A DNA stretch of 64,000 nt from Dechloromonas sp. H13. Lineage in GTDB: Bacteria; Pseudomonadota; Gammaproteobacteria; Burkholderiales; Rhodocyclaceae. The notes under the pieces were generated by a model, which was not told the DNA's origin, searched no databases, and was given only the letters and a program-made list of their open reading frames with translations. Every line of letters starts with the position of its first letter. Positions within the stretch are counted from its first letter, which is position 1. The stretch lies in NCBI RefSeq assembly GCF_009469615.1, contig NZ_SSXX01000006.1, positions 1 through 64,000 on the forward strand. The letters run 5' to 3'. Shown here piece by piece: positions 30,441-42,115 of this stretch. Both the position numbers and the translations under genes were made by a program.

Positions 30441-31576
30441 TCGACCACCGCGCAGGCGGCCTTTTCGGCGTTGTTCTGGCGCAGTTGCAGGTGGATTTCG
30501 GTGAATGCCTCGGCCACCGCCGCGGCGTTTTCCTTGTCCTCGTAGAGCTTGATCAGCGCTTCCGCGAGGTTTTCCGGGGTCGCGTCGTCCTGCAAGATTT
30601 CCGGCACGACGAAACGGCCGGCCAGGATGTTGGGCAGCCCGACGTACGGCGAGCGGACCATACGCTTGCCGATCCACCAGGAACTGGGCGCCAGCTTGTA
30701 GGTGATGACCATCGGCCGCTTGATCAGGGCGGCTTCCAGCGTCGCCGTGCCGCTCGCCACCAGCGAGACGTCGGCGGCGCCGAGGGCGTCCTGGGCGTGC
30801 CCGAAGAGAAGGCGGAACGGCACTTCGCCGGCCTGCTCGGCGTAGATCGCGTTTTCGAACTGCAGGCGGGTTTCGCGGGTGGTCAGCGGCACAACGAACT
30901 GGGCGTTGGGCAGGAAGCGCTCGCGGATGATTTTCGCGGTCTGCACGAAAGTGGCGGCCATCCGCTCAAGTTCGCCCTTGCGGCTGCCGGGCAGGAGCGC
31001 GAAAACCGGCGCCGCCTTGGGCAGGCCCAGTTTTTCGCGGACCGCCTGCTTGCTGGTTTCGAGCGGGATGAGGTCGGCCAGCGGGTGCCCGACGTAGGAC
31101 ACCGGAATACCTTCCCGGTCGTAGAGCGGTGGCTCCATCGGGAAAAGCGCCAGCACGCGATTGACGGCACGGCCGATTTTCTTGATCCGACCGCCGCGCC
31201 AGGCCCAGATCGACGGACTGACGTAATGGATGGTCTTGATGCCGGCGGACTTGAGCGCCGTTTCCAGGCCGAGGTTGAAGTCCGGCGCGTCGATGCCGAT
31301 GAAGACGTCCGGCCGACGCTCCAGCAGGCGCTTCTTCAACTGGCGCCGAATGCCGTAGATTTCGCGAAAATTTTTCAGCGCATCGATGTAGCCAATGACT
31401 GAAAGCTTTTCGATCGGCCACCACGCCTCGAAGCCCTGCGCCTGCATCTTCGGCCCGCCGATGCCGTAGAAATCGGCATCCGGCAGCTTTCTCTTCAGGG
31501 CGGCAATCAGGAGGCTGCCCAGGAGATCCCCGGAGGCCTCTCCCGCCACCATCGCAATCCGCACCGTACGCCCCAT
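30428..31576 (-). CDS. lpxB: Lipid-A-disaccharide synthase
   Basis: 382 residues, GT19 family. [13 protein letters not shown] near the N-terminus, [23 protein letters not shown] and SYVGHPLAD are family motifs. It joins UDP-diacylglucosamine and lipid X on the inner-membrane surface. Start ATG 31574-31576 overlaps the lpxA stop by one base. Confidence 0.97.
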   Translation of the reverse strand: MGRTVRIAMVAGEASGDLLGSLLIAALKRKLPDADFYGIGGPKMQAQGFEAWWPIEKLSVIGYIDALKNFREIYGIRRQLKKRLLERRPDVFIGIDAPDFNLGLETALKSAGIKTIHYVSPSIWAWRGGRIKKIGRAVNRVLALFPMEPPLYDREGIPVSYVGHPLADLIPLETSKQAVREKLGLPKAAPVFALLPGSRKGELERMAATFVQTAKIIRERFLPNAQFVVPLTTRETRLQFENAIYAEQAGEVPFRLLFGHAQDALGAADVSLVASGTATLEAALIKRPMVITYKLAPSSWWIGKRMVRSPYVGLPNILAGRFVVPEILQDDATPENLAEALIKLYEDKENAAAVAEAFTEIHLQLRQNNAEKAACAVVECLN

Positions 31577-32355
31577 CAGCGGATGATGCCCCGCTTCGAC
31601 GCCTCCAGGAAGTCGACCATGCGCTGGACATCCGGCTGCGTTTTTGCCTGTTCCGCCAGCTTCCCCTTGGCCTCTTCGAGCAGGAGGCCGGATTTGTAGA
31701 GGGTTCGATAGGCGCGCTTGAGTTCGGTAATCGCCTCGCTCGTAAAGCCGCGCCGCTTCAGGCCTTCGACATGGATACCGTAAGGCTGCGCGGTATTGCC
31801 GGCCGCCATCAGATAGGGCGGCACGTCCTGGAGAACCAGCGATGAGGCCGCCGTGATCACGTGGGCCCCAATGCGGCAGAACTGGTGAACGCCGGTATAG
31901 CCGCCAAAAATGACCCAATCATCGACGACGACATGCCCGGCGAGCGAGGCGCCGTTGGCGAAGATGGTCTTGTTGCCGACGCAGCAGTCATGTGCAATAT
32001 GGCAGTTGGCCATCACCCAGTTGTCGTCACCAATACTGGTCACCCCCCGATCCTGCACGGTCCCCAGGTTGAAGGTGCAGAACTCGCGGATGGTGTTGCG
32101 GTCACCGATTTCGAGGCGCGTCGGTTCGCCGGCGTATTTCTTGTCCTGCGGCACCTCGCCCAGCGAGCAGAACTGGAAGATGTGGTTGTCGCGCCCGATG
32201 CGGGTGTGGCCCTTGATGACGACGTGCGGGCCGACGATGGTGTTGTCGCCGATCTCGACATCCGGCCCGATGATCGAATAGGGACCGATCTGCACGTTGG
32301 CGCCGATTCGCGCGCCCGGCTCGACGATCGCAGTGGGGTGAATCATCTCAGACAT
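31576..32355 (-). CDS. lpxA: Acyl-ACP--UDP-N-acetylglucosamine O-acyltransferase
   Basis: 259 residues, left-handed beta-helix of hexapeptide repeats with the catalytic His in CHIAHDC and the [13 protein letters not shown] turn. It starts lipid A synthesis by 3-O-acylation of UDP-GlcNAc. It overlaps fabZ by 8 bases. Confidence 0.97.
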   Translation of the reverse strand: MSEMIHPTAIVEPGARIGANVQIGPYSIIGPDVEIGDNTIVGPHVVIKGHTRIGRDNHIFQFCSLGEVPQDKKYAGEPTRLEIGDRNTIREFCTFNLGTVQDRGVTSIGDDNWVMANCHIAHDCCVGNKTIFANGASLAGHVVVDDWVIFGGYTGVHQFCRIGAHVITAASSLVLQDVPPYLMAAGNTAQPYGIHVEGLKRRGFTSEAITELKRAYRTLYKSGLLLEEAKGKLAEQAKTQPDVQRMVDFLEASKRGIIR

Positions 32356-32794
32356 CCTTCTTGGCGCAGATCAGGCGAGCTTCCGCCGCCAGTTCGCCAT
32401 CGACGCGGGCCTCGGCCTTGAGCTTGAGCACGTTGCGCATCCAGCGCTCGATCTCGACGTGCAGATGGAGCTGGTCGCCGGGCATCACCTGGCGCTTGAA
32501 GCGCGCGTCGTCGATGCCGGCGAACATGAAGAGTGAGCCCGGTGTCGGCTTCTCGCCGGCGGTCTTGAAGGCGAGGATGCCCGCCGCCTGGGCCAGGGCT
32601 TCCATGATGAGCACGCCGGGCATCACCGGATGGTGCGGAAAATGCCCGGTGAAATGCGGTTCGTTGAAGCTGACGTTCTTGTAGGCATGGATGCGCTTGC
32701 CCAGTTCCATCGACACCACCCGGTCCACCAGCAGGAAGGGGTAACGGTGCGGCAGGTGCTCCATGATATCCTTGATTTCCATTGAATCAATCAT
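32348..32794 (-). CDS. fabZ: 3-hydroxyacyl-ACP dehydratase FabZ
   Basis: 148 residues, hot-dog fold. [20 protein letters not shown] contains the catalytic His and Glu. It dehydrates 3-hydroxyacyl-ACP in fatty acid synthesis and competes with LpxA/LpxD for the same substrates, which explains its place between lpxD and lpxA. The start overlaps the lpxD end by 8 bases; the first ATG may be replaced by the internal Met5. Confidence 0.97.
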   Translation of the reverse strand: MIDSMEIKDIMEHLPHRYPFLLVDRVVSMELGKRIHAYKNVSFNEPHFTGHFPHHPVMPGVLIMEALAQAAGILAFKTAGEKPTPGSLFMFAGIDDARFKRQVMPGDQLHLHVEIERWMRNVLKLKAEARVDGELAAEARLICAKKDV

Positions 32795-33830
32795 TTGCGC
32801 TTATCTCTTTCAGTTTTTTCTCAAGTTCGGAAACACGCTCCGCGAGGTGTGACAAGCGGCGGATATGGGCAGCATTGCGCACCCATTCGTCGTGGCTGTC
32901 GATCGGGAACACGCTGGTATAGAGGCCGGGCTGAGTGATGTTCTTCATCACCAGCGAGCCACCGGAAATCGTCGTTCCCGGCGCCAGCGTCACATGGCCC
33001 GAGATCATGCCGGCGCCGCCGACGATGCAGTGCTCGCCCAAGGTCACGCTGCCAGCGATGCCGGTGCACCCGGCCAGCACGCTGTAGGCACCGATGTTGC
33101 AGTTGTGGGCAACCTGGACCAGGTTGTCGATCTTGCACCCGTCGCCGATCACGGTATCGTCAAGGGCGCCGCGGTCGACCGTCGTATTCGCCCCGATCTC
33201 GACATCGTCGCCGATGACGACGCCGCCGATCTGCGGAATCTTGATCCACTCCCGGCCTTCCGGCGCGAAGCCGAAGCCGTCGGCGCCGATCACCGCCCCG
33301 GAATGCAGGATGGCGCGCTTGCCGATGCGGCAGCCATGATAGATCGTCACCCGCGGGTAGAGGATGCTGCCGTCGCCGATGCTGACGCCGTCGCCGATCG
33401 TGCAGCCAGCGTGAATCACGACGTTTTCACCCAGGGCGACACCGCTGCCGATGGTCACCTGCGGGCCGATGGCGGCGCTGGCCGGCAACGGCGAACCAAC
33501 CACCGCCGAGGGATGCACGCCGGCAAACCCGGCACGAACCGGATTGAGCAGGCTGGCAACGCGGGCGTAGTAGGCGTAGGGATTGGCCGTCACGATGCGC
33601 GGCCCGGCGAATTCGTCGGCAAACGCCGGCGCCAGGATGACCGCCGCCGCCCCGGTCGTCTGCAGTTGGCCGCGGTACTTGCGGTTGGCCAGGAAGGCGA
33701 TGTCGCCGGCGCCGGCCGAGGCCAGCGTCGCCACCCGCCGAATGGCGGTTTGCCGTTCTCCAAGCACATCGCCGCCCAATTGGGCGGCGATGTCGGAAAG
33801 CGTGAGCATCAACTCGCCTTGCCGGACCAT
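32787..33830 (-). CDS. lpxD: UDP-3-O-(3-hydroxyacyl)glucosamine N-acyltransferase
   Basis: 347 residues. N-terminal uridine-binding domain, then a long run of hexapeptide repeats ([20 protein letters not shown] onward) with [21 protein letters not shown] containing the catalytic His, and a C-terminal helix. It catalyses the third step of lipid A synthesis. Met8 ([10 protein letters not shown]) is an alternative start that matches homologues better; the ATG at 33828-33830 overlaps the skp stop. Confidence 0.96.
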   Translation of the reverse strand: MVRQGELMLTLSDIAAQLGGDVLGERQTAIRRVATLASAGAGDIAFLANRKYRGQLQTTGAAAVILAPAFADEFAGPRIVTANPYAYYARVASLLNPVRAGFAGVHPSAVVGSPLPASAAIGPQVTIGSGVALGENVVIHAGCTIGDGVSIGDGSILYPRVTIYHGCRIGKRAILHSGAVIGADGFGFAPEGREWIKIPQIGGVVIGDDVEIGANTTVDRGALDDTVIGDGCKIDNLVQVAHNCNIGAYSVLAGCTGIAGSVTLGEHCIVGGAGMISGHVTLAPGTTISGGSLVMKNITQPGLYTSVFPIDSHDEWVRNAAHIRRLSHLAERVSELEKKLKEISAND

Positions 33831-34339
33831 TACTTGGTGTCGGCGAGCGCCTTGATTACGCGATCGGTGATATCGAGCTTGGGACTGACCCAGACGACGT
33901 CCTGCAGGATGAGATCGAACTTGTCGGCCTCGGCGATCTGCTTGATCGCCTTGTTGGCCTTCTCGATCACGGCGGCATTCTCCTCGTTCTGGCGCAGGTT
34001 GAGGTCTTCGCGGAACTCGCGCTGACGACGCTGGAATTCGCGTGACAGTTCGCCGAATTCCTTCTCCTTGGCCCGGCGCTCGGTTTCCGCCATGGTCACC
34101 GAATTCTTTTCGAGGTTTTCCTGCAGGCCCTGCAGTTGCTTGGCCATTTTCTGCAGATCCTGATCGCGCTTGGCAAACTCGCCTTCGAGCTTCTTCCCGG
34201 CCTTTTGGGCCGCCGGTGCATCGCGGAAGATGCGTTGCGTATTGACGTAGCCAACCTTCAGTTCGGCTGCAGCTTCACCCGCAAAGAACAGGATGGACAT
34301 CAACGACGATGCCAGAACGAGCGACTTAGCTTTCAACAT
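33830..34339 (-). CDS. skp: Periplasmic chaperone Skp/OmpH
   Basis: 169 residues. Signal peptide ending AGEAAA, then [19 protein letters not shown] and a long charged coiled coil (about 40-120) forming the tentacle arms of the trimer. It carries unfolded outer-membrane proteins to the Bam complex; bamA is just upstream, 12 bases away. Confidence 0.95.
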   Translation of the reverse strand: MLKAKSLVLASSLMSILFFAGEAAAELKVGYVNTQRIFRDAPAAQKAGKKLEGEFAKRDQDLQKMAKQLQGLQENLEKNSVTMAETERRAKEKEFGELSREFQRRQREFREDLNLRQNEENAAVIEKANKAIKQIAEADKFDLILQDVVWVSPKLDITDRVIKALADTK

Positions 34340-34351
34340 GAGACTCCTGAA

Positions 34352-36637
34352 TCAAAAAGTTGTACCCAACTGGAACTGGAACGCTTCCGTGCGGTCGCCG
34401 TCCTGCTTGTTGATCGGATAACCGTAGCTGATCTTGAGCGGGCCGACCGGCGAAATCCACGCCAGGGACAAGCCCGTAGAATAGCGCAAACTGTCGTCGA
34501 TGCCAGGCTTCGTGTAACCCGCCTGATAGTCGCCCCAGACCTGGCCGGCATCGACGAACCAGCCCATGCGCAGGGATTTTTCCATGCCCGGAATGCCCCA
34601 CAGCAGTTCGGCCTGGGCGATCACGCGCTCGTTGCCGCCGATCGTGTTGCCGTTGATATCCTGCGGACCCAGGCTGCCGGCCTTGAAGCCGCGCACGGAG
34701 TTTACGCCGCCAGCATAGAAGTTCTTATAGAACGGCAGGCCATCGCCGTTGTAGCCGTCGGCATAGCCGACTTCGCCGTTGAGCATCAGGGTGAAGGAGC
34801 GGGACAGTGCGAAGTAGCGCTGCAACTGGTAGGAGGCCCGGTAGAAGGTAAGGTCCCCGCCGGGAATCGCGACTTCCAGCGAGGCCTTCTGGTACCAGCC
34901 GGTGGTCGGGAAGAGGAAGCTGTCCTTGCCGTCCGCCACCCAGTTCAAGGTAACCGGGATGGTCAGGTTGGTATCGCCGTACTGATTGACGAAGTTGATC
35001 GTGCTCGGGGAACTGTTGTCGTAGGACGTGATTTTCGTCTGGTCGATACCGACACCGAAGCTCAGCGACTGCTTCTCGCCGATCGGGAAGCCGAAGCGTA
35101 CTGCCGCACCGTTGGAGGACGACTTGTAGGGCGCCACCGAGGTCGAGGTCGAATCGATATTGCGGTGATAGATGTCGAAGCCCTGGCTGATGCCATCCAC
35201 CGTGAAATACGGATTGGTGTAAGAGATCGACGCGACCTGGTTGATCTTGCCGGTATTGAGGGCGAGCGTGACGTTGTTGCCGCTGCCGAGGAAGTTGTTC
35301 TGCGAAATCGAGCCGGACAGGATCAGGCCTTCCGTACTCGACACGCCGGCACCCAGCATCAGGTTGCCGGTCGGCTTTTCGGTCACCTTGATATTGACAT
35401 CGAGCTGGTCCGCCGTGCCCGGCACCGCGGGCGTCTCGACCGTCGTCTCGGAGAAATAGCCAAGCCGGTCGAGACGCTGCTTGGACGCCGTCACGCGGTC
35501 GGCGTCGTACCAGCCGCCTTCCATCTGGCGAAGCTCGCGGCGGATGACCTCGTCGCGCGTCTTCGTGTTTCCGGTCACGTTGATGCGCCGCACGTATACC
35601 CGCTTTCCCGGATCGACGAAGATGGTGAACGCGACCTGACGCTTTTCCTTGTCGATTTCAGGCGCGGCATTGACGTTTGCGAAGGCGTAACCTTCCTTGC
35701 CCAGCCGGTCGCTGATGGCCTTGTTCGATTCGTTGAGCTTCTCGCGGGAGAAGACGTCGCCCGGCTTGATGATGACCAGCTTGGCCAGTTCCTCTTCGCT
35801 GATCGTGAAATCGCCGGCCAGCTTGACCGAGGAAACCTGATAGCGCGCACCCTCGTTCACGTTGATGGTGATATACACATCCTGCTTATCGGGCGAAATC
35901 GACACCTGCGTCGAGTCGACCGCGAACTCCAGATAACCCCGGTTCATGTAGAAGGATTTCAGCTTCTCGAGGTCGGCCGACAGCTTTTGCCGGGAATACT
36001 GGTCGTTCTTCGTGTACCAGGTGATCCAGCCCGGCGTGGTCAGCTCGAACTGGCTGAGCAAATCCTTTTCCGTGAAATCTTTGGCGCCGACGATGTTGAT
36101 CTGCTTGATCTTGGCCGAAACACCCTCTTCGATGTTGAAGTTGATGCCGACGCGATTGCGTTCGAGCGGCGTGACCGTCGTCGTGATCACCACGCCGTAC
36201 TTGCCCTTGGTCAGGTATTGTCGCTTGAGCTCCTGCTCCGCCTTCTCGAGCTGCGCCCGGTCGAAAATGCGCCCTTCGGCGATCCCGATTTCCTTGAGCG
36301 CCTTGAGGATGACATCCTTGTCGAATTCCTTGAGACCGACGAAATCGACCTGGGCAATGGCCGGGCGTTCCTGCACCACCACGACCATGACATCGTTCTC
36401 GATCTCGATCCGCACGTCGCGGAAGAAACCGGTGCCGAACAGGGTCCTAATCGCCTGGGCCGCCTTCTCGTCATTCAGCGTCTCGCCGACCTTGACCGGG
36501 AGATAGCCGAAGACCGTGCCCGCCTCGGTCCGCTGGATTCCTTCGACACGGATATCCTTGACGACGAAGGGTTCGAAAGCCAGTGCGGGGAGCGAAAATA
36601 GTCCGGCGACGAGAACGGGGATCAGGGATTTCTTCAT
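34352..36637 (-). CDS. bamA: Outer membrane protein assembly factor BamA
   Basis: 761 residues. Signal peptide (MKKSLIPVLVAGLFSLPALA), five POTRA domains (about 22-420) and a 16-stranded barrel ending in the C-terminal Phe outer-membrane signature (QFQLGTTF). The conserved RGF motif is present in VRGFKAGSLGP. Central subunit of the Bam insertase. It starts 3 bases after the rseP stop. Confidence 0.97.
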   Translation of the reverse strand: MKKSLIPVLVAGLFSLPALAFEPFVVKDIRVEGIQRTEAGTVFGYLPVKVGETLNDEKAAQAIRTLFGTGFFRDVRIEIENDVMVVVVQERPAIAQVDFVGLKEFDKDVILKALKEIGIAEGRIFDRAQLEKAEQELKRQYLTKGKYGVVITTTVTPLERNRVGINFNIEEGVSAKIKQINIVGAKDFTEKDLLSQFELTTPGWITWYTKNDQYSRQKLSADLEKLKSFYMNRGYLEFAVDSTQVSISPDKQDVYITINVNEGARYQVSSVKLAGDFTISEEELAKLVIIKPGDVFSREKLNESNKAISDRLGKEGYAFANVNAAPEIDKEKRQVAFTIFVDPGKRVYVRRINVTGNTKTRDEVIRRELRQMEGGWYDADRVTASKQRLDRLGYFSETTVETPAVPGTADQLDVNIKVTEKPTGNLMLGAGVSSTEGLILSGSISQNNFLGSGNNVTLALNTGKINQVASISYTNPYFTVDGISQGFDIYHRNIDSTSTSVAPYKSSSNGAAVRFGFPIGEKQSLSFGVGIDQTKITSYDNSSPSTINFVNQYGDTNLTIPVTLNWVADGKDSFLFPTTGWYQKASLEVAIPGGDLTFYRASYQLQRYFALSRSFTLMLNGEVGYADGYNGDGLPFYKNFYAGGVNSVRGFKAGSLGPQDINGNTIGGNERVIAQAELLWGIPGMEKSLRMGWFVDAGQVWGDYQAGYTKPGIDDSLRYSTGLSLAWISPVGPLKISYGYPINKQDGDRTEAFQFQLGTTF

Positions 36638-36640
36638 TAT

Positions 36641-38008
36641 TCAGCCGGAAAACAGGCGGTTCATGTCGTTAAAAAATGCGAAAGCCATCAGGACGAAGAG
36701 AATGGAGAGGCCAACTTGCTGGGCGATCTCCATGGCACGCTCGGAAAGCGGCCGACGCCTGACGACTTCTATCATATGATACATCAAATGCCCCCCGTCC
36801 AGAACCGGGATCGGCAGCAGATTGAGCACCCCCAGGCTGATGCTGACGAGAGCCATGAACTTGAGGTAGTAGTCGATGCCCAGCCGTGCCGACTGGCCGG
36901 CATAGTCGGCGATCGTCACCGGCCCCGACAGGTTGCGCCACGACACCTCGCCGGTCAGCATCTTGCCCAGCATCACCAGGCTGAATATCGACTTGTCCCA
37001 GGTTTCCGCCAGCGCCTTGCCGCCCGCCGCAAAAAAGCCGTAGCGCACGAAAACCCTGACCTCCCGGACGGCATCGGGGCTTTCGGCAACCGCCACGCCC
37101 ACCCTGCCGATTCGCCTGCCGCGCTCGGAAATGGCCTCCGGAACAACGTCGACCGCAACAGGCCGTCCGTCGCGCAGCAACTCGACACGCAGGGTACGCT
37201 CGGCGGCATCGCGCACCTTGAGCACGAAATCGTGCCAGGTGACGACTTCGCTGCCATCGACCGCGACGATTTCATCGCCGCTGCGCAGCCCGGCAACCTC
37301 CCCGGGACTTCCCGCCAGCACCTTACCGACCACCGGCGGCAGCTTGGGGCGGAAAAACCGGATGCCGAGGCGCTCCAGCGCGTCGCCCTCCCAGCCCTGC
37401 TCGCCCGCCGCCTGCAAAGCGAGGCGGCGGAAGGCGACCTCGCTCTGCTCGTTGATGACCTCGAGCGTCGCCGCTTCCTGATCGACCGCCTTGTGCAGTA
37501 GCGTCCAGCGCAGGTCGTTCCAGGTCGCCACGGGCTGCCCATCCACCGCCCGCACCTGCTCGCCATTGACGATACCGGCACTGGCGGCCGGCGACGCCGC
37601 CGGCGGCGTCCCGAGAATCGGCAGCAATTCGTTGCTGCCGACCATGAATACCGCCCAGTACAGGACGATGGCCAGCAGGAAATTGGCGACCGGCCCGGCG
37701 GCCACGATCAGGCTGCGCTTGCCAACCGACTGGCGATTGAAGGCGCGGTGACGCTCTTCCGGCGCGACTTCGGCTTCGCGCTCGTCGAGCATCTTGACAT
37801 AGCCGCCGAGCGGAAAAATGCTGACCGCCCATTCGGTTCCATCCCGGCCGAAACGGCACTGCCAGAGGGTCCGGCCGAAACCAACCGAGAAACGCAGGAC
37901 GCGGACGCCGCAATAACGCGCCGCCAGATAATGCCCGAACTCGTGCACCACGATGAGCACACCGAGAACGACGACGAAGGCCAGCAGATAGAACGGAAGC
38001 TCGCTCAC
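36641..38008 (-). CDS. rseP: RIP metalloprotease RseP
   Basis: 455 residues from a GTG at 38006-38008 that overlaps the dxr stop (GTGA). HEFGH in transmembrane segment 1 supplies the zinc ligands, two PDZ domains follow, and [12 protein letters not shown] carries the third ligand Asp. Site-2 protease of the sigma-E envelope stress cascade. Dispersed element copy 11 lies in the second PDZ region and encodes [10 protein letters not shown]. The longer open frame upstream is a shadow of dxr. Confidence 0.95.
   Translation of the reverse strand: MSELPFYLLAFVVVLGVLIVVHEFGHYLAARYCGVRVLRFSVGFGRTLWQCRFGRDGTEWAVSIFPLGGYVKMLDEREAEVAPEERHRAFNRQSVGKRSLIVAAGPVANFLLAIVLYWAVFMVGSNELLPILGTPPAASPAASAGIVNGEQVRAVDGQPVATWNDLRWTLLHKAVDQEAATLEVINEQSEVAFRRLALQAAGEQGWEGDALERLGIRFFRPKLPPVVGKVLAGSPGEVAGLRSGDEIVAVDGSEVVTWHDFVLKVRDAAERTLRVELLRDGRPVAVDVVPEAISERGRRIGRVGVAVAESPDAVREVRVFVRYGFFAAGGKALAETWDKSIFSLVMLGKMLTGEVSWRNLSGPVTIADYAGQSARLGIDYYLKFMALVSISLGVLNLLPIPVLDGGHLMYHMIEVVRRRPLSERAMEIAQQVGLSILFVLMAFAFFNDMNRLFSG
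37129..37162 (-). repeat. Dispersed 33-bp element, copy 11 (inside rseP)
   Basis: Plus-strand core GTCGACCGCAACAGG at 37148-37162 with arm AAATGGCCTCCGGAACAAC. Sense orientation, encoding PVAVDVVPE. Only the distal AT segment is well kept. Confidence 0.75.
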
Positions 38009-39195
38009 GCGGGACAGGATGCGCGGACGAGACGGGATGCGACGTGCCGCGCTTCGGCATCGGCCTGCAGCACATCGGCGAGGCTGCCCTCGGGCCCGGA
38101 AGGCACGGCGTTCAGGGTCGACTCGATCAGCCGCGGGATGCCGAGGAAGGGCAACTGGCGGTCGAGGAACGCCGCGACCGCCACTTCGTTTGCGGCATTG
38201 AGTACCGCCGGCGCGGTACCGCCCGACCGCAGGGCGTCGTAGGCAAGCTGCAGACAGGGAAAGCGGGCGAAATCGGGCGCTTCGAAATCGAGACGGGCGA
38301 TCTGGAACAGGTCGAGTGAGGCCACGCCGGCGTCGATCCGCTCCGGATAGGCCAGCGCATAGGCGATCGGCGTCCGCATGTCGGGATTGCCCAGCTGCGC
38401 TAGGACGGAACCGTCGACGTATTCGACCAGCGAATGGATGACGCTCTGCGGATGTACGACCACCTGGATCCGCTCCGGTGGACAGGCGAACAGCCAGTGG
38501 GCCTCGATCACCTCCAGGCCCTTGTTCATCATCGACGCCGAATCGACGGAAATCTTGCGCCCCATCACCCAGTTCGGATGCGCGCACGCTGCCTCGGGCG
38601 TCACGTCGGAGAGGGCGGCCAGCGGGGTGGTGCGGAAGGGACCGCCAGACGCCGTCAGCAAGATCCGGCGCACCCCGGATTCAGACAATCCACGTGAAAA
38701 ATCGGACGGAAGTGATTGAAATATCGCGTTATGTTCACTATCCACGGGCAGCAGCACCGCACCATGCTCGCGCACCGCGTGCATGAAGAGCTCGCCAGCC
38801 ATGACCAGCACTTCCTTGTTGGCGAGCAGGATCTTCTTGCCCGCCTGCGCCGCGGCCAGGGTCGGTTCGAGACCCGCCGCGCCGACGATGGCCGCCATCA
38901 CGGCATCGACCTCGCCATGGGTAGCCATGGCGACCAGCGCCGCGACCCCGTGGAGCACTTCGGTCGGCAAACCAGCCTTCCGGCACAACAACGACAGTTC
39001 TTCGGCCAGCGGCGCATCGCGCACGACGGCGAACGCCGGCGTAAATTCCCGGCACTGCTCAAACAGCTTGTCGATCTGGCTGTGTGCACACAGTGCAAAG
39101 GCACGGTAGCGGTCGGGGTGACGGCGAATGACGTCGAGCGTGTTGACGCCGATCGAACCGGTGGCGCCGAGAATCGTCACGTTCTGGCGCTTCAC
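38005..39195 (-). CDS. dxr: 1-deoxy-D-xylulose-5-phosphate reductoisomerase
   Basis: 396 residues from the GTG at 39193-39195, chosen because it starts the conserved [16 protein letters not shown] and overlaps the cdsA stop as GTGA. An ATG 9 codons earlier (39222) is possible. NADPH motif GATGSIG, the [11 protein letters not shown] and [12 protein letters not shown] metal/substrate regions are present. Second step of the MEP isoprenoid pathway, next to uppS which uses its products. Confidence 0.96.
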   Translation of the reverse strand: MKRQNVTILGATGSIGVNTLDVIRRHPDRYRAFALCAHSQIDKLFEQCREFTPAFAVVRDAPLAEELSLLCRKAGLPTEVLHGVAALVAMATHGEVDAVMAAIVGAAGLEPTLAAAQAGKKILLANKEVLVMAGELFMHAVREHGAVLLPVDSEHNAIFQSLPSDFSRGLSESGVRRILLTASGGPFRTTPLAALSDVTPEAACAHPNWVMGRKISVDSASMMNKGLEVIEAHWLFACPPERIQVVVHPQSVIHSLVEYVDGSVLAQLGNPDMRTPIAYALAYPERIDAGVASLDLFQIARLDFEAPDFARFPCLQLAYDALRSGGTAPAVLNAANEVAVAAFLDRQLPFLGIPRLIESTLNAVPSGPEGSLADVLQADAEARHVASRLVRASCPA

Positions 39196-40031
39196 CCCTG
39201 CCCCCGCGACAAGAGCAGCCACAGCAACGCCACTACCGGCAGCGTCGAAGTCAGGCTGTCGATCCGGTCGAGCACCCCGCCGTGACCAGGCAGGACGTTG
39301 CTGCTGTCCTTGATCCCGGCCTGCCGCTTGAGCATCGATTCATAAAGGTCACCGACGATGCTGATCGCCGTCACCGCCAGCAGGCAGACAATCCACAACG
39401 GCAAGCCGACTGGCGCGAATGAAAACCCGAGGCGCAGGGCCAGTCCGTACAGCACGACGCCGAGCCCGGCGCCGATCGCGCCCTCCCAGGTCTTGCCGGG
39501 ACTGATCGCTGGCGCCAGCTTGTGCCTGCCGAACGCCTTGCCGGAAAAATAGGCCGCGATATCGGCCATCCAGACCACCGCGAGGATCGCCAGCAGGATG
39601 CCCGGTCCGGAAACCCTCAGCTGGACGAGGGCCAGCCAGGTCGGGAAAAGCACGACGGCCCCGACCACGATGCCCGGCAGGCCATGCGGCAACGCCCATT
39701 TGGCCCGCAGCCACAGCGGAACCACCGCGCACCAGAACACGGCCGCCACGCCATACGCCGCCAGCACCCAAGGGGCCGCCAGGCCGGCGCCGGCGCCGAT
39801 ACCCATCGCCGCCGGCTCCAGCAGCGAAACCGCGGCACAAATGATGGCCAGCACCGCGCCGAGCAGGCGCCGTCCAGCCTCGGTCATCTTCAGCAAGCCC
39901 CCCCACTCCCAGGCACCGATGCCGATGAAGATGGCGACGAGCATCGCCCAGTAAGCCTGGGGCAAAAGGAAAAGGCTGGGCAGGACCAGCGCCAGCAGGG
40001 CCAGCGCGGTAATGACGCGGGTCCTAAGCAT
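39192..40031 (-). CDS. cdsA: Phosphatidate cytidylyltransferase
   Basis: 279 residues from the ATG at 40029-40031. About eight membrane segments and the C-terminal CdsA signature ([14 protein letters not shown] followed by [13 protein letters not shown]). It makes CDP-diacylglycerol for phospholipid synthesis in the inner membrane. Overlaps the uppS stop by 8 bases. Confidence 0.96.
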   Translation of the reverse strand: MLRTRVITALALLALVLPSLFLLPQAYWAMLVAIFIGIGAWEWGGLLKMTEAGRRLLGAVLAIICAAVSLLEPAAMGIGAGAGLAAPWVLAAYGVAAVFWCAVVPLWLRAKWALPHGLPGIVVGAVVLFPTWLALVQLRVSGPGILLAILAVVWMADIAAYFSGKAFGRHKLAPAISPGKTWEGAIGAGLGVVLYGLALRLGFSFAPVGLPLWIVCLLAVTAISIVGDLYESMLKRQAGIKDSSNVLPGHGGVLDRIDSLTSTLPVVALLWLLLSRGQG

Positions 40032-40785
40032 TGGCTTCGCCGGCCAGCTGCTCGCCGGTCCGTCCGAATCGCCGCTCCCGTTTCTGGTACGAGGCGATGG
40101 CCAGGTCGAACTTGCTGCGGTCGAATTCCGGCCACAAGGTGCTGGTGAAATAGAGTTCGGTATAGGCGAGCTGCCAGAGCAGGAAGTTGCTGATCCGCTC
40201 CTCGCCGCCGGTACGAATGAAGAGGTCCGGCTCCGGCGCGAAATGCATGGAAAGGTAAGGCTCCAGATCCGCCTCCGCCCACCCGGTGCGTTTTTCAGGC
40301 TGCGCCTGCAGCATGGCATTGACTGCCTGCATGATGTCCCAGCGGCCGCCATAGTTCGCGGCGATCGTCAGTTGCAGCCGCTCGTTCGCGGCAGTGCGCG
40401 CCTCGGCAGCACGGATCAGTTCCTGCAGGCGGGAATCGAAACGCGTGATGTCGCCGATGATGCGCAGACGGACACCGTTCTCGTCCAGTTTGTCGACCTG
40501 CTGCTCCAGCGCCTTGATGAAGAGTTGCATCAGCAGGCTGACCTCTTCCTCCGGCCGCCGCCAGTTTTCTGAACTGAAGGCGAACAGGGTCAGATATTCA
40601 ATGCCGCGCTCGAGACAGGCACGCACCATCTTGCGCACCATCTCCACACCTTTCGCATGCCCGGAAAAGCGCGGCATGAAGCGCTTCTTCGCCCAGCGGC
40701 CATTGCCGTCCATGATGACGGCCACGTGCTGCGGCACGGCCGCCGCCTCGGGAACCTGTCGGGTGGAACTGGTGAAGAGCGCCAT
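40024..40785 (-). CDS. uppS: Undecaprenyl diphosphate synthase
   Basis: 253 residues. [15 protein letters not shown] with the catalytic Asp, [11 protein letters not shown], and the C-terminal [19 protein letters not shown] are cis-prenyltransferase signatures. It makes the C55 carrier lipid for peptidoglycan and O-antigen. Part of the frr-uppS-cdsA-dxr run. Confidence 0.97.
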   Translation of the reverse strand: MALFTSSTRQVPEAAAVPQHVAVIMDGNGRWAKKRFMPRFSGHAKGVEMVRKMVRACLERGIEYLTLFAFSSENWRRPEEEVSLLMQLFIKALEQQVDKLDENGVRLRIIGDITRFDSRLQELIRAAEARTAANERLQLTIAANYGGRWDIMQAVNAMLQAQPEKRTGWAEADLEPYLSMHFAPEPDLFIRTGGEERISNFLLWQLAYTELYFTSTLWPEFDRSKFDLAIASYQKRERRFGRTGEQLAGEANA

Positions 40786-40814
40786 TCAGCTGGAAATTTC
40801 AGCCGGAATGCGCA

Positions 40815-41372
40815 CTAAACCTGCATCAGCTCGGCCTCTTTCTGGGCGAGCATCTTGTCGACATCGGCGACGTATCGGTCGGTCAGCTTCTGGACATCGT
40901 CCTGCGCCTTGCGCTCGTCATCCTCGGGAATGTCGCCCTTCTTCAAGGCGTCCTTGAGGTGGGCGATGGCATCGCGGCGTAGATTGCGGATCGCCACCTT
41001 GGCGCCCTCGCCTTCGTGCCTGACGACCTTGATCATTTCCTTGCGCCGCTCTTCCGTCAGTGCCGGCATCGGCACGCGGATCAGGTCGCCCTGCGAAGCC
41101 GGATTGAGGCCGAGGTCGGAGTCGCGAATGGCCTTCTCGACCTTCTGCGCCATTCCCTTTTCCCAGGGCTGCACGCCGATCGTTCGGGCATCGATCAGGG
41201 TGATGTTGGCGACCTGATTGACCGGCACCAGGGAACCGTAATAGTCCACCTGGACGTGATCGAGCAGACCGGTATGAGCGCGACCGGTACGGATCTTCTG
41301 GAGGTCGTTCTTCAGCGCCTCGAGCGACTTCTGCATCTTGCCTTCGGCTGTCTTCTTGAGTTCCGGAATCAT
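40815..41372 (-). CDS. frr: Ribosome recycling factor
   Basis: 185 residues from the ATG at 41370-41372. The conserved [18 protein letters not shown] and [19 protein letters not shown] segments identify RRF, which splits post-termination ribosomes with EF-G. It starts 10 bases after the pyrH stop. An upstream in-frame Met lacks homology. Confidence 0.97.
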   Translation of the reverse strand: MIPELKKTAEGKMQKSLEALKNDLQKIRTGRAHTGLLDHVQVDYYGSLVPVNQVANITLIDARTIGVQPWEKGMAQKVEKAIRDSDLGLNPASQGDLIRVPMPALTEERRKEMIKVVRHEGEGAKVAIRNLRRDAIAHLKDALKKGDIPEDDERKAQDDVQKLTDRYVADVDKMLAQKEAELMQV

Positions 41373-41382
41373 TTTGTCTCCC

Positions 41383-42099
41383 TCAGCAATAGACCAGCGT
41401 ACCCTCATCCTCGCCGCAGACCACGCGCTTCAGCGCGCCGGGCTTGAAGATGGAGAACACGTTGATCGGCAATTTCTGGTCGCGGCACAACGCGAAGGCC
41501 GTGGCATCCATGACGGCGAGATTCCTGGCGATGGCGTCGTTGAAGCTGATCCTGTCGAAGCGGGTTGCCGCAGGAACCTTCTTTGGATCGGCGGAATAGA
41601 TACCGTCCACCTTGGTGGCCTTGAGAACGATTTCGGCACCGATTTCCGACCCGCGCAAGGCTGCTGCGGTATCGGTGGTAAAGAACGGGTTGCCCGTCCC
41701 GGCACCGAAGATGACGATCTTGCCTTCCTCGAGGTAGCGTATGGCCTTGCCGCGGATATACGGCTCGACCACCTGCTCGATGTTCAGCGCCGACTGCACG
41801 CGGGCATTGAGTCCCGCCTGGCGGAACGCATCCGAGAGCGCCATGGCGTTCATCACCGTCGCCAGCATGCCCATGTAATCCGCGGTAGCGCGATCCATCC
41901 CGGTGGCCGTACCGGCCATGCCGCGAAAGATGTTACCGCCGCCGATCACGACGCCAATTTCGACGCCCAGATCGGCAACCGCCTTGATCTCCCCGACGAT
42001 CCCCGCGATGGTCTGGGGATTGATGCCGTAGGCGTCGTTGCCCATCAGGGCCTCGCCGGAGAGCTTGAGGAGGATGCGCTTGTATCTGGGCGTGGTCAT
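41383..42099 (-). CDS. pyrH: UMP kinase
   Basis: 238 residues from the ATG at 42097-42099. [13 protein letters not shown] and [10 protein letters not shown] are the nucleotide-binding loops, [13 protein letters not shown] the acidic substrate region. It phosphorylates UMP for pyrimidine nucleotide and UDP-sugar supply. The open frame upstream runs into tsf and is not used. Confidence 0.97.
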   Translation of the reverse strand: MTTPRYKRILLKLSGEALMGNDAYGINPQTIAGIVGEIKAVADLGVEIGVVIGGGNIFRGMAGTATGMDRATADYMGMLATVMNAMALSDAFRQAGLNARVQSALNIEQVVEPYIRGKAIRYLEEGKIVIFGAGTGNPFFTTDTAAALRGSEIGAEIVLKATKVDGIYSADPKKVPAATRFDRISFNDAIARNLAVMDATAFALCRDQKLPINVFSIFKPGALKRVVCGEDEGTLVYC

Positions 42100-42115
42100 G
42101 GCTTTTCCCTGCAGA

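Noticed and set aside
32090..32110. TTGCGGTCACC in lpxA as a degenerate copy
   Set aside because: The GTCGAC core is broken, and the codons are fixed by the conserved IGDRNTIRE of LpxA.
34136..36601. 821-codon plus-strand open frame opposite bamA
   Set aside because: Antisense shadow; the minus strand encodes full-length BamA with signal peptide and terminal Phe.
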